Below are positions 7,836 to 17,565 of a stretch of DNA of 64,000 nt, in pieces. The notes under the pieces are model-generated. The model was given only the letters and a program-made list of their open reading frames with translations. It made no database searches and was not told the origin of the DNA. Both the position numbers and the translations under genes were made by a program. This DNA comes from Pseudomonas sp. GTDB taxonomy: Bacteria; Pseudomonadota; Gammaproteobacteria; Pseudomonadales; Pseudomonadaceae. Within the stretch, counting starts at the first letter, position 1, and every line of letters begins with the position of its first letter. The stretch covers positions 372,001 through 436,000 of the forward strand of contig VMRT01000002.1 of the NCBI GenBank assembly GCA_007713455.1, in the 5' to 3' direction.

Positions 7836-8867
7836 ATGGGCGCCGTGTTCTGGTTGTTGCCGCTAGTTTTTGGCGCTTCGGTTTTGCTGACTTGGGTGCT
7901 GCGATGCTACGCCTTGCGCAGTGACCTTATCGACATTCCCAATGCCCGCAGCTCGCATAGGGTACCGACGCCACGAGGGGGCGGGGTTGCGATCGTCATC
8001 AGTGTGCTCGTCGCTTTGCCTGTCATTGCCTGGCTTGGGCTCATTTCCTGGGCAGCGATGTGGGGATTATGGGGTGCCGGTTGCGGTGTAGCCATGATTG
8101 GATTCCTGGATGACCACGGCCATATCCCGGCACGTTGGCGCCTGCTGGGGCATTTCCTGGCAGCTGCCTGGGCGCTGTTCTGGCTCGGTGGGCTCCCGCC
8201 GGTGGAGTTGTTCGGGCTGACGCTTGAGCTTGGTTGGTGGGGGCATGCGTTCGCGGCGATCTGGCTCGTCTGGCATCTCAATCTTTATAATTTCATGGAT
8301 GGGATAGATGGTATCGCCAGTGTCGAGGCATTGACCGCCTGTCTTGGTGCCGCAGCGATTTATGCCTTATCGGGCGTCTCTGGCGATATGCTTGCGCCTG
8401 TTTTGCTGGCCGCAGCGGTCGCAGGTTTCCTGGTTTGGAATTTCCCCCCTGCGCGAATTTTCATGGGGGATGCGGGAAGTGGATTTCTCGGCATCGCAAT
8501 CGGCGCACTTTCGATCCAGGCTGCCTGGTTGGCACCGCCGCTCCTGTGGTGCTGGTTGATTCTGCTCGGGGTTTTTATAGTGGATGCGACCTGGACGCTG
8601 GTGCGGCGTCTGTTGCGTGGGGTGAAGGTGTACGAGGCTCATCGGAGCCACGCTTACCAGATCGCTTCCCGGCGCTTTGGGGCGCATCTACCGGTGACCC
8701 TGGGCGTTCTGGCTGTGAACGTTCTCTGGCTGTTTCCGATCGCGCTGGCGGTTGGGCTGGAGCGATTGGATGGAGCGGCGGGGCTGATGATCGCCTATGC
8801 GCCGTTGGCCTGGATTGTTGCAAGATTGAAGGCAGGTCAGCCTGAGGAGCTTGCTGTCCAGCACTAG
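7836..8867 (+). CDS. wbpL: WbpL-like UDP-HexNAc:undecaprenyl-phosphate sugar-1-P transferase
   Basis: Polytopic inner-membrane enzyme of the MraY/WecA family that starts O-antigen units by moving a FucNAc-, QuiNAc- or GlcNAc-1-phosphate onto undecaprenyl phosphate. Seen: PTPRGGG near the N-terminus, FLDD, NFMDGIDGIAS, FMGDAGSGFLG and EAHRSHAYQ, all typical of the family, with about ten hydrophobic segments over 343 residues. The frame is open far upstream into the IS66 remnant, which would give a false 442-residue protein; GGAG at 7826-7829 is correctly spaced for the ATG at 7836 (alternatives 7824 and 7833). The WbpM-like gene follows after 69 nt. Confidence 0.88.
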   Translation: MGAVFWLLPLVFGASVLLTWVLRCYALRSDLIDIPNARSSHRVPTPRGGGVAIVISVLVALPVIAWLGLISWAAMWGLWGAGCGVAMIGFLDDHGHIPARWRLLGHFLAAAWALFWLGGLPPVELFGLTLELGWWGHAFAAIWLVWHLNLYNFMDGIDGIASVEALTACLGAAAIYALSGVSGDMLAPVLLAAAVAGFLVWNFPPARIFMGDAGSGFLGIAIGALSIQAAWLAPPLLWCWLILLGVFIVDATWTLVRRLLRGVKVYEAHRSHAYQIASRRFGAHLPVTLGVLAVNVLWLFPIALAVGLERLDGAAGLMIAYAPLAWIVARLKAGQPEELAVQH

Positions 8868-8936
8868 GCCGGATAAGTGCGGGTGCTTCTTTATGGACGT
8901 GTTTGCAGAACAGGGAAACCAAGTTGAGGTGCTGCT

Positions 8937-10946
8937 GTGTTGAGATTGGCTGAGGCGCTGCGTAGACGCCTCGTGAGATTGCCCCGTAGATATAAGAGGT
9001 TTATCCAGGTTTCGGCGGATGTCGTGCTGGTGTGGGCAGCGCTGTGGCTATCGTTCGTGGTCCGTTTGGGTGATGCGAAGACGATCGATCCGTTCGGTGC
9101 GCATGCGTGGTTGTTCATGGTTGCGCCGATGATTGCGATTCCGCTGTTCATTCGTATCGGCATGTACCGCGCGGTGATGCGCTATTTCGGTAACGATGCG
9201 CTCATGGTAATCGCCAAGGCCGTTACGCTTTCGGCGCTGATACTCTCGTTGGTGGTGTATTGGTATCAGGATGCCCCCAAGGTCATCCCTCGTTCCCTGG
9301 TTCTGAACTACTGGTGGCTGAGCCTGGTGCTGATTGGCGGGTTACGGCTGCTGATGCGCCAGTACTTCATGGGCCATTGGTTTGCCGCTGGCCAAATGTT
9401 GAATTTCAATCGCCCCGATACGGGCCTGACTCGTGTGGCGATATACGGTGCCGGGGCGGCCGGCAACCAGTTGGTCGCCGCATTGCGTATGGGGCGGGCA
9501 ATGCGTCCCGTAGCGTTCATCGATGATGATCCCAATATCGCGAACAGGACCATTTCCGGGCTGCGGGTCTACAAACCCAAGCATATTCAGCAGTTGATCA
9601 ACGAAACTGCGGCGCAGCAGATTCTGTTGGCAATTCCTTCTGCCTCGCGTGCCCGTCGCCGTGAGGTACTGGAAAGTCTCGAACCGTTCCCGCTGCATGT
9701 TCGAACCGTGCCGGGGTTCATGGATCTTGCCAGTGGCCGGGTCAAGGTAGAGGATTTGCAAGAGGTGGATATTGCGGACCTTTTGGGGCGCGACCCGGTC
9801 CCTGGACGCCAGGAGCTATTTGAGCGTTGCATACGCGGTCAGGTGGTGATGGTTACCGGCGCCGGAGGCTCGATTGGTAGTGAACTATGTCGGCAAATTC
9901 TGCCTAGTAAGCCTCTTTCTTTGCTGTTGTTCGAGCACTGCGAGTTCAATCTCTACAGGATTCACAGCGAATTGGAGAGCCGAATCGAGCGGGAGTCGCT
10001 ACCGGTGCGGCTCGTACCAATCTTGGGCTCCATCCGCAATTCGAATCGTATGCTAGACGTCATGCGGACCTGGAAGGTGAATTCGGTTTATCACGCTGCC
10101 GCGTACAAGCATGTGCCGATGGTGGAGCACAACGTGGCCGAGGGGGTGCTCAACAATGTCCTCGGCACCATGCATGCCGCCCAGGCGGCGGTGCAGGCGG
10201 GTGTTGCGAACTTCGTGCTGATCTCCACCGACAAGGCCGTGCGGCCGACGAATGTGATGGGCAGTACCAAGCGCGTGGCGGAGATGATTTTGCAGGCGCT
10301 GAGCCGCGAGCCGGCGCCGGTGCTGTTCGGCAGCACGGATGGTGTCCATCACGTCAACAAGACGCGCTTTACCATGGTGCGCTTCGGCAATGTGCTGGGT
10401 TCGTCTGGGTCGGTGATTCCGCGCTTTTATCAGCAGATTCGGGCCGGCGGACCAGTAACGGTGACCCATCCGAAGATCACCCGTTACTTCATGACCATTC
10501 CCGAAGCGGCGCAGCTGGTTATCCAGGCGGGGTCGATGGGGCAGGGTGGTGACGTGTTCGTGCTGGATATGGGGCAGCCGGTGAAGATAGCTGAGTTGGC
10601 CGAGAAGTTGATTCATCTATCCGGTCTCAATGTGCGTTCCGAGAAGTGTCCGCACGGGGACATCGCCATCGAGTACACCGGCCTGAGGCCCGGTGAAAAG
10701 CTTTACGAGGAGCTGCTGATTGGTGACAACGTCAGTGCCACCGAGCACCCGATGATCATGCGCGCCAATGAGGAGCATCTCGATTGGGATGTACTCAAGG
10801 ACCGGCTGGCAAAGCTGCTGAAAGCGGTGGATAACGACGATTATCCGCAGGTGCGGCAGCTGCTTCGCGAAGTGGTGAGTGGTTATGTGCCGGAGGGTGA
10901 GATCGTCGACTTGATCTATCAGCAGCGGCGAGTGGAGCTGGATTAA
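8937..10946 (+). CDS. wbpM: WbpM-like UDP-GlcNAc 4,6-dehydratase, membrane anchored
   Basis: Makes UDP-4-keto-6-deoxy-GlcNAc, precursor of QuiNAc, FucNAc and related O-antigen sugars. The 669-residue protein has about four N-terminal membrane segments, a first nucleotide-binding region (YGAGAAGNQL), and a C-terminal dehydratase domain with TGAGGSIGSELCRQ, ISTDKAVRPTN and VMGSTKR; the Met in place of the SDR Tyr is the known Ser-Met-Lys active site of the FlaA1/WbpM group. It starts with GTG at 8937, seven bases after GAGG. It is the last gene of the O-antigen block and is followed by a terminator. Length is as expected for WbpM. Confidence 0.92.
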   Translation: MLRLAEALRRRLVRLPRRYKRFIQVSADVVLVWAALWLSFVVRLGDAKTIDPFGAHAWLFMVAPMIAIPLFIRIGMYRAVMRYFGNDALMVIAKAVTLSALILSLVVYWYQDAPKVIPRSLVLNYWWLSLVLIGGLRLLMRQYFMGHWFAAGQMLNFNRPDTGLTRVAIYGAGAAGNQLVAALRMGRAMRPVAFIDDDPNIANRTISGLRVYKPKHIQQLINETAAQQILLAIPSASRARRREVLESLEPFPLHVRTVPGFMDLASGRVKVEDLQEVDIADLLGRDPVPGRQELFERCIRGQVVMVTGAGGSIGSELCRQILPSKPLSLLLFEHCEFNLYRIHSELESRIERESLPVRLVPILGSIRNSNRMLDVMRTWKVNSVYHAAAYKHVPMVEHNVAEGVLNNVLGTMHAAQAAVQAGVANFVLISTDKAVRPTNVMGSTKRVAEMILQALSREPAPVLFGSTDGVHHVNKTRFTMVRFGNVLGSSGSVIPRFYQQIRAGGPVTVTHPKITRYFMTIPEAAQLVIQAGSMGQGGDVFVLDMGQPVKIAELAEKLIHLSGLNVRSEKCPHGDIAIEYTGLRPGEKLYEELLIGDNVSATEHPMIMRANEEHLDWDVLKDRLAKLLKAVDNDDYPQVRQLLREVVSGYVPEGEIVDLIYQQRRVELD

Positions 10947-10991
10947 CGCGCCTGCCGCCGGACAGCGCTCTGCTGGTCGTCCAGTCTGGTA

Positions 10992-11029
10992 ACTCCGTAG
11001 AGGCCAACGCCTGATCGGAGTGCTTTTTC
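10992..11029 (+). terminator. Rho-independent terminator after wbpM
   Basis: The outer stem ACTCCG/CGGAGT encloses an inner stem AGGC/GCCT, followed by TGCTTTTTCT. It lies 46 nt after the stop codon and fits the end of the O-antigen transcript. Confidence 0.6.
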
Positions 11030-11143
11030 TTGCAGTGTCTGGCCCGCCATCGAGACCTTAGGCGGGCTTGGACTCACTGTCTCCGGAAATGTCGACGCTC
11101 GGTTTGCTGAGCGCTTACAGATTTACCGCCCACGCCCGCCTCG

Positions 11144-11551
11144 TCAGTGCCGTGCACCCTCATCCGGCATGCTCAGCAGCTGCTTTTCACGGTTCCAGTC
11201 GAACGGTTCGTCGTTCTGCTCGGCTTCGTAGCGGCGCTCTTCGAGTTGCTGGAAGACGGCAATCTCGTCATCCGGCATGAAGTGCAGGCAGTCGCCGCCG
11301 AAGTACCACAGTAAATCGCGCGGAACCAGGTGGGCGATCTGGGGATAGCGGTGGAAGACCTGGCAGATCAGGTCCTGGCCCATGTGGCGCTCTTCCGGGA
11401 CGTTCTGCAGGTTCATGATCAGTTCGTCGAAGCGTTCGAGAAACAATGCGTGGCTTTCTTCCGAGACTTGTTCGGCCTCGCCCATGGCGAGCAGGATGCC
11501 GCGCAGATGGGCCAGCAGGGCCAGGTTGTGATCGTGGTATGGATTGGCCAT
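11144..11551 (-). CDS. Conserved protein of the PA2817 type
   Basis: A 135-residue cytoplasmic protein of unknown function. It contains GQDLICQVFHRYPQIAHLVP and RDLLWYFGGDCLHFMPDDE, which I recall from the small Pseudomonas family named after PA2817; this is memory, not a search. No signal peptide, membrane segment or catalytic motif is visible. AGGTG five bases before the ATG at 11551 supports the start. It stands alone between the O-antigen terminator and a convergently placed, same-strand phosphopantetheinyl transferase gene. Confidence 0.75.
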   Translation of the reverse strand: MANPYHDHNLALLAHLRGILLAMGEAEQVSEESHALFLERFDELIMNLQNVPEERHMGQDLICQVFHRYPQIAHLVPRDLLWYFGGDCLHFMPDDEIAVFQQLEERRYEAEQNDEPFDWNREKQLLSMPDEGARH

Positions 11552-11734
11552 GTGTTCACCTGTGTCGGTTTCTGAAAGGCGCGATTATAGGCGTGCGCGC
11601 CGGTGAATTGGGGTGTCTGGTTGACTCGCTTATAGCTCGCAGGTTCGGTTTTTCGGATGAGGCGATGGTTGGCTCGTCGGCTTGCCAGCGCTGAAAAACG
11701 GGGTCGTCTATCGCTTTGCCGACAGCGCGACGTA

Positions 11735-12472
11735 CTAGCTTGGCTCGATCTCGCCGGGCTGGGCTGGAATGCTGATCAAGCTGAGCAGGTAGCCTTCGAA
11801 GGTAGTGAACTGGCCGCCAAGCTCGATGCCGTTGCGCCAGTTTGCGGACAGATCGATCAACAAACGCAGGCGCGCAGACCCTTCATGAGTCACCTCCAGC
11901 ACTTCGGCATCCTGGAAGTGGAAACGTTGCTTCACCAGTGGATACAGTGCTTTGAACAGGCTTTCCTTTAACGAGAAGGTTCGGGTGACCAGTTCGGAGC
12001 GCTCGTCTTCGTTTAGCGGAGAGTAGAGTTCCAGTTCACGGGGTGTGAGGATTTCGGCGGCCAGGCGGTCGGCTCGTTCGGGGGCAAGAATGCGCTCGAT
12101 ATCCAGTCCCAGTCCGCTCCATTGCTGACTGGAACCCACCACCACGCCTGCCCAGCCTGCGCCGTGGGTAATGGAACCAACGATGCCGGCTGGCCATTGC
12201 GGTGCGCGGTCTTCACCCACTGGCGGCACGAATGCAGTGCCGGTCAGGCCTCGCAGGGCCTCCCGAGCGCACAAGCGTCCAGCGAGAAACTCTGCCTGCC
12301 GCTTGCTGACGCCTTTCTGTGCGGGAATCTCCCAGCGGCCAAAATCCTCGGGATCGAGCAATGCCGGGTCGAAGCGTGTGCTCATCAGGCTCACACCCGC
12401 CAAGGCTTGCGGTAGCGGCCAGTGGTCAGTTAGTGGCGTACAGCAGCGCGGGTAGGAAGGGAGATCGTTCAT
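11735..12472 (-). CDS. pcpS: 4'-phosphopantetheinyl transferase, EntD/PcpS type
   Basis: Transfers the phosphopantetheine arm of CoA to a serine of acyl- or peptidyl-carrier proteins. The 245-residue protein has the N-terminal EntD-like part, SITHGAGWAGVVV, the metal-binding GLDIER and FSLKESLFKAL, which together form the Sfp/EntD signature. Pseudomonads commonly have a single broad enzyme (PcpS) serving both fatty-acid and siderophore carriers; this copy has the size and layout of that group. The gene stands alone, 184 nt from the PA2817-like gene and in the same direction, and is divergent from the polyphosphate enzyme. Confidence 0.85.
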   Translation of the reverse strand: MNDLPSYPRCCTPLTDHWPLPQALAGVSLMSTRFDPALLDPEDFGRWEIPAQKGVSKRQAEFLAGRLCAREALRGLTGTAFVPPVGEDRAPQWPAGIVGSITHGAGWAGVVVGSSQQWSGLGLDIERILAPERADRLAAEILTPRELELYSPLNEDERSELVTRTFSLKESLFKALYPLVKQRFHFQDAEVLEVTHEGSARLRLLIDLSANWRNGIELGGQFTTFEGYLLSLISIPAQPGEIEPS

Positions 12473-12806
12473 GGTCGCTATTCTGCCTCAAGGCAGGTAT
12501 TGGATGTGATCGCGCTGCGGCGGACGCGCCGTACTTCGCCTGGCGGATTACCCCTTGCTCAGCGCGCTGTTTCACCGACATCGGTCCCGTTCCAGGTTGA
12601 TGCTTGGCATCTGGACTGCTTCCCGCCGTCCCTCTCCCGCAGGGAGAGGGTGTGCAAATCAACTGCACGCCATCGTTGCTAACGGCTGCAGCTCCGCTTC
12701 AGGAGGAATAGACCGTATCAAGGCTGCGGTTATTTTTTCACGCTCTGCTCGCTATGCCTTCAGGGTGCCTGCTAGGGTTGAGCGCATCACCTGGACGGAG
12801 AAAGCG
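12473..12806. other. Intergenic region between pcpS and pap
   Basis: This 334-nt divergent spacer must hold both promoters, but no convincing -35/-10 pair was found. It contains a CG-rich stretch with the appearance of a decayed REP-like repeat (12505-12555) and the perfect inverted repeat described at 12630-12650. No coding potential was seen. Confidence 0.5.
12630..12650. repeat. Perfect 9-bp inverted repeat (REP-like hairpin)
   Basis: CCCTCTCCC, a GCA loop and GGGAGAGGG form a perfect hairpin between divergent genes. Similar hairpins occur as scattered intergenic repeats in many proteobacteria. There is no T-run, so it is not a standard terminator; only this copy was noticed in the window. 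Confidence 0.5.
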
Positions 12807-14306
12807 ATGTTCGAATCAGCCGAAATTGGTCACTCCATCGACAAGGAGACCTACGATGCGGCGGTGCCCGAGTTGCGTGAAGCGCTGCTGCAGGCGCAGT
12901 ACCGGCTCAAGGCCCAGGCGCGGTTCCCGGTCCTCATACTGATCAATGGCATCGAGGGCGCGGGCAAAGGGGAAACCATCAAGCTGCTCAACGAGTGGAT
13001 GGATCCGCGGCTGATACGTGTCGACAGCTTCGATGTGCCTAGCGACGAAGAGCTCGCGCATCCACCGGCATGGCGTTTCTGGCGACGCCTGCCGCCGAAG
13101 GGCCACACCGGGATTTTCTTCGGCAACTGGTACAGCAAGATGCTCGAGGATCGTGTGCACGGGCGCATCGATGGTGCCGAGCTGAAACTCGCCACCGCGC
13201 GGGCGCAGCGCCTGGAGCGGATGCTCTGTGACGAGGGCGCGCTGATTTTCAAGTTCTGGTTCCATCTGTCCAAGGAGCGTATGAACGCCCGGCTCGATTC
13301 GCTGAAGAATGACCCGCTGCACAGCTGGCGCATCAGCCCGTTGGATTGGCAACAGTCGAAGACTTACGACAAGTTCGTGCGCCACGGCGAGAAGATCCTG
13401 CGGCTCAGCAGCCGGGATTTTGCGCCCTGGTATGTAATCGAGGGTGCGGACGAGCGTTATCGCAGCCTGACCGTCGGCCGCATCCTGCTTGAAGGTCTGC
13501 AGGCCGCGTTGGCCGCCGCGGAGCAGCCTGGGCAGGCGGCGTCGCAGCCGCATTCGGCGCCGCTACAGATCGATCTGGATCATTTGAGCCTGTTGGACAG
13601 CCTGGATCTGAGCCAGAAGCTCACCAAGGACGACTACCAGCAGCAGCTCGCCGAGGAGCAGGCGCGGTTGTCGCAATTGTTGCGAGATCGCCGTCTGCGC
13701 AAGCGGGGCGTGCTGGCGTTGTTCGAGGGGCATGATGCGGCGGGCAAGGGGAGTGCGATTCGCCGCGTGACCGGCGCGCTGGACCCGCGGATGTACCGGA
13801 CCATCCAGATCGCTGCGCCCTCCGAGGAAGAGCGCGCGCAGCCCTGGCTTTGGCGCTTCTGGCGCAATGTACCGGAGCGCGGCAAGTTCACCATCTTCGA
13901 TCGCTCCTGGTATGGCCGCGTACTGGTAGAGCGGGTGGAAGGTTTCTGCACCCCGGATGAGTGGTTGCGTGCCTATTCGGAAATCAACGACTTCGAAGAG
14001 CAGTTGGTCGACGCCGACATCGTGCTGGTGAAGTTCTGGCTGACCATCGACAAGAAAACCCAGCTCAAGCGTTTCAAGGAGCGCGAGGAGACGGTCTTCA
14101 AGCGCTTCAAGATCACCGATGAGGACTGGCGCAACCGCGAGCGCTGGGACGACTACGGACATGCTGTAGCCGATATGGTCGATCGCACCAGTACCGAAAT
14201 CGCACCCTGGACGTTGGTGGAGGCCAACGACAAGCGCTTCGCCAGGGTCAAGGTGCTGCGGACGTTGAATGAAGCGCTGGAGGCGGCGATCGAGAAGGGA
14301 CGTTAA
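12807..14306 (+). CDS. pap: Polyphosphate:AMP phosphotransferase (two-domain PPK2)
   Basis: Uses polyphosphate to phosphorylate AMP to ADP. The 499-residue protein contains two PPK2 domains in tandem: the first with GIEGAGKGE (49-57) and the second with GHDAAGKGSAIR (about 306-317), followed by FDRSWYGRVLVERVEGF, typical of the active C-terminal domain. Two-domain PPK2 enzymes are the AMP-specific class II, as in P. aeruginosa PA3455. The open frame extends to 12555, but GGAG at 12797-12800 points to the ATG at 12807. A thiolase gene follows in the same direction after 295 nt, the same order I remember from PAO1. Confidence 0.9.
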   Translation: MFESAEIGHSIDKETYDAAVPELREALLQAQYRLKAQARFPVLILINGIEGAGKGETIKLLNEWMDPRLIRVDSFDVPSDEELAHPPAWRFWRRLPPKGHTGIFFGNWYSKMLEDRVHGRIDGAELKLATARAQRLERMLCDEGALIFKFWFHLSKERMNARLDSLKNDPLHSWRISPLDWQQSKTYDKFVRHGEKILRLSSRDFAPWYVIEGADERYRSLTVGRILLEGLQAALAAAEQPGQAASQPHSAPLQIDLDHLSLLDSLDLSQKLTKDDYQQQLAEEQARLSQLLRDRRLRKRGVLALFEGHDAAGKGSAIRRVTGALDPRMYRTIQIAAPSEEERAQPWLWRFWRNVPERGKFTIFDRSWYGRVLVERVEGFCTPDEWLRAYSEINDFEEQLVDADIVLVKFWLTIDKKTQLKRFKEREETVFKRFKITDEDWRNRERWDDYGHAVADMVDRTSTEIAPWTLVEANDKRFARVKVLRTLNEALEAAIEKGR

Positions 14307-14601
14307 CCGGGGCGGGGTTGCCAGGCTGTTGCTACGGGGTCGACGGTGTCCTGTGACCGGGGAGCAGCCGCAGGGTTGGTCGCGCGAATCGCACCCTATC
14401 TACGAGCCTGAAAAGCCTGCCCAAGCGCGCTATCCGGCCGGCAAGCCGATGGCCGTGCATATCCGAGCTGAATGGTCGTCGCCAGCGCTGCGAAGCGGGA
14501 ACTATGCTCGGGTCACCGTCCACCCTGCGGTCGTGGAACAATCCGTGCGCGCAGCGCCGTCACAATATCCGCGCGACCGCTCCTAGTCTCCGAGGTATGT
14601 C

Positions 14602-15786
<1,185 letters not shown>

Positions 15787-15810
15787 CGGTTTGCTGATAC
15801 CGTCTTGAGA

Positions 15811-15849
15811 CGGGCCTGCTACGAAGCCGTAGCAGGCCCGTTTTTTTTT
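15811..15849 (+). terminator. Strong Rho-independent terminator after the thiolase
   Basis: A 13-bp stem (CGGGCCTGCTACG / CGTAGCAGGCCCG) with an AAGC loop runs straight into nine T. It lies 25 nt after the thiolase stop codon. Confidence 0.92.
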
Positions 15850-15942
15850 GGCCGGCGATAAAGACGAGTCGTGCTGTGAACGCGATCTGTTAGCCCCGGC
15901 AGATCGACATCTACTAGTCGCCAGATGCATAGCCTGGGCACG

Positions 15943-15982
15943 AAAAAGCCGCAGAGCATCGAGTGATGACTCTGCGGCTTTT
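15943..15982 (-). terminator. Terminator of the exopolysaccharide wza transcript (bidirectional)
   Basis: AAAAAGCCGCAGAG and CTCTGCGGCTTTT form a long stem around a 13-nt loop. Read on the minus strand it ends in a T-run, 35 nt after the wza stop; the plus-strand reading also has TTTT, so it can insulate both sides. Confidence 0.85.
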
Positions 15983-16016
15983 GGGAGCCCGATCATTCGA
16001 TCAGGTCATGCTTAGC

Positions 16017-17117
16017 TTAGCGGCCCAGGTTGTAGTCCGCTGCAGCACCGATGCCGATGACGTTTGCCGACGGCAGCAGCTGGCTGATGAAGCGGTTCCA
16101 ACGAGTGATGTTGGCCGGACCTACGAACACAACATCCTGCGGCTGCAGCGGGAAGTGCTTGGCCAGGGCGAAGGCGGTGGGGGAATCGGCGTTCAGCTGA
16201 AAGACCTTGGCCGGCTCGGTCATCATGTCTTCAGCACCGCGAATCACGTACAGCGCCTCACCATCGGCGGTCTCCTGACGAATGCCGCCAGCGGTGCCGA
16301 TTGCGTCCATCAGGTTCATGTTGGTGGCTTTGAACGACAGCGCTTGCGGCAGGTTGACCTCGCCCAAAACGTAGATCTTGCGCTGGTCGTTGTATGGCAG
16401 GTGCAGCTGGTCGCCGTCCTTCAGGTAAACCTGGTGCAGCCACGAATCGGGGCGGTTCAGCGAGTCGACGTCGAGCATGTACTCACGACCGTCGCGCTTG
16501 AGCGTCAGACCGGTGAGGTCTGCGGTTTCGGTATCCACACCGGCTTGACCGATAGCCTGGGTGATGGTCATCGGAGCGGTGGTCACCGGCACTTCGCCGG
16601 CGGTGTCGAATGCACCGGAAACGACGACGCGCTGGCTGCCGAAGCGCAGGATGGATACATCGACCTGAGGACTGTCGATGTAGTTGGTCAGGCGACGCGC
16701 GATCAGGGCGCGCAGCTCCTCGATGGTCTTGCCCGCGGCTTCGATGTTGCCGATGTACGGGTAGAACAGGGTGCCATCGGGGCGTACCAGACGACCGTTG
16801 GCATCCAGCTGCTGCTGCGGGCCGGACGGCGCGGTCAGCTCTGGGTGGTCCCAGACGGTAATGTAGAGCAGATCGTTGGCGCCGATGCGGTAGGCGCCGG
16901 GCTTGTAGTTGAGCAGTTCCTGCTTGCTGGAGGTGCCCGCGTCGGAGGCGAGGTCACCCTTGAGCATTTCGGGGGTGATGCGGATCAGCTGAACGGTGCC
17001 GTGCTCGGCTTCGGCGCCTTCCTTGAACTCATCGGGATCGAGGTACTGGCCGGGGGCGAACGCACAGCCCTGCAATACCAAGGCGGAAGTAAAAGCTAGA
17101 GCGATAAATGGTTTCAT
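16017..17117 (-). CDS. wza: Outer-membrane polysaccharide export lipoprotein (Wza family)
   Basis: Forms the outer-membrane exit channel for the exopolysaccharide. The 366-residue product has a lipoprotein signal peptide with lipobox LVLQGC (Cys18), then a polysaccharide export (PES) domain (YRIGANDLLYITVWDHPEL) and two SLBB-like repeats (VVVSGAFDTAGEVPV; IYVLGEVNLPQAL). A longer frame starts with TTG at 17153, but the ATG at 17117 gives a proper signal peptide and has AAGGA upstream. It is the last gene of the minus-strand locus and is separated from the others by 448 nt, so it probably has its own promoter. A terminator follows. Confidence 0.9.
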   Translation of the reverse strand: MKPFIALAFTSALVLQGCAFAPGQYLDPDEFKEGAEAEHGTVQLIRITPEMLKGDLASDAGTSSKQELLNYKPGAYRIGANDLLYITVWDHPELTAPSGPQQQLDANGRLVRPDGTLFYPYIGNIEAAGKTIEELRALIARRLTNYIDSPQVDVSILRFGSQRVVVSGAFDTAGEVPVTTAPMTITQAIGQAGVDTETADLTGLTLKRDGREYMLDVDSLNRPDSWLHQVYLKDGDQLHLPYNDQRKIYVLGEVNLPQALSFKATNMNLMDAIGTAGGIRQETADGEALYVIRGAEDMMTEPAKVFQLNADSPTAFALAKHFPLQPQDVVFVGPANITRWNRFISQLLPSANVIGIGAAADYNLGR

Positions 17118-17565
17118 GGGTTGTTCATCCTTGACGGAGTGGTTGTTGTTCAAAGAGTGAGACGGCTTGATTCACTTTTCTGCCTGAGGCGCTTGAGTAA
17201 TTTTTTCGCCTTTCCAAGAGGACCGGAGTCATCACTCCACACTCCTCAGCGACCAAATTGGATCGGTAGCCAAAGTTTCTCTCCTTCCTGAATTGTTCAT
17301 CTCCAGCAGCTATCTATTCAGCTACGTAGACGCGTTTTTATTTCCCTCCTGGTTGTAAAGTCAGCGGCTGTTTGGTGGGGCAGGTTTAATTCCTAAGTTC
17401 TTCACATACGGCTGCTGCGTTACCACCGAGGCGGGATGGCGCTCATGTTTAGTTAGATGTTGAATTGCCATCCTGTCACGCTCACACAGAAGGGATAGAC
17501 CGTCTCGATTTCGCTGGGTTCACCGTCGTTCAGTGCAATTTCGCCCAATTTTTCAATCATTGGGA
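17118..17565. other. Long leader region upstream of wza
   Basis: This 448-nt spacer inside the exopolysaccharide locus is visibly AT-richer than the genes. No ORF with coding character was seen. A weak inverted repeat (CCCAAT/ATTGGG, 17544-17564) follows the WecG-type gene without a T-run. I found no JUMPstart element. A perfect GAACTT on the minus strand (17395-17400) recalls the AlgU -35 box but lacks a matching -10. Probably a promoter plus long 5' untranslated leader for wza. Confidence 0.45.

Noticed and set aside
15963-17099. A 378-codon plus-strand frame opposite wza
   Set aside because: Overlaps the terminator hairpin and runs antisense to a lipoprotein gene with signal peptide and lipobox.
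17380-17400. AlgU-type -35 (GAACTT) upstream of wza
   Set aside because: No TC-containing -10 at 16 or 17 nt, so a single hexamer match is not enough.
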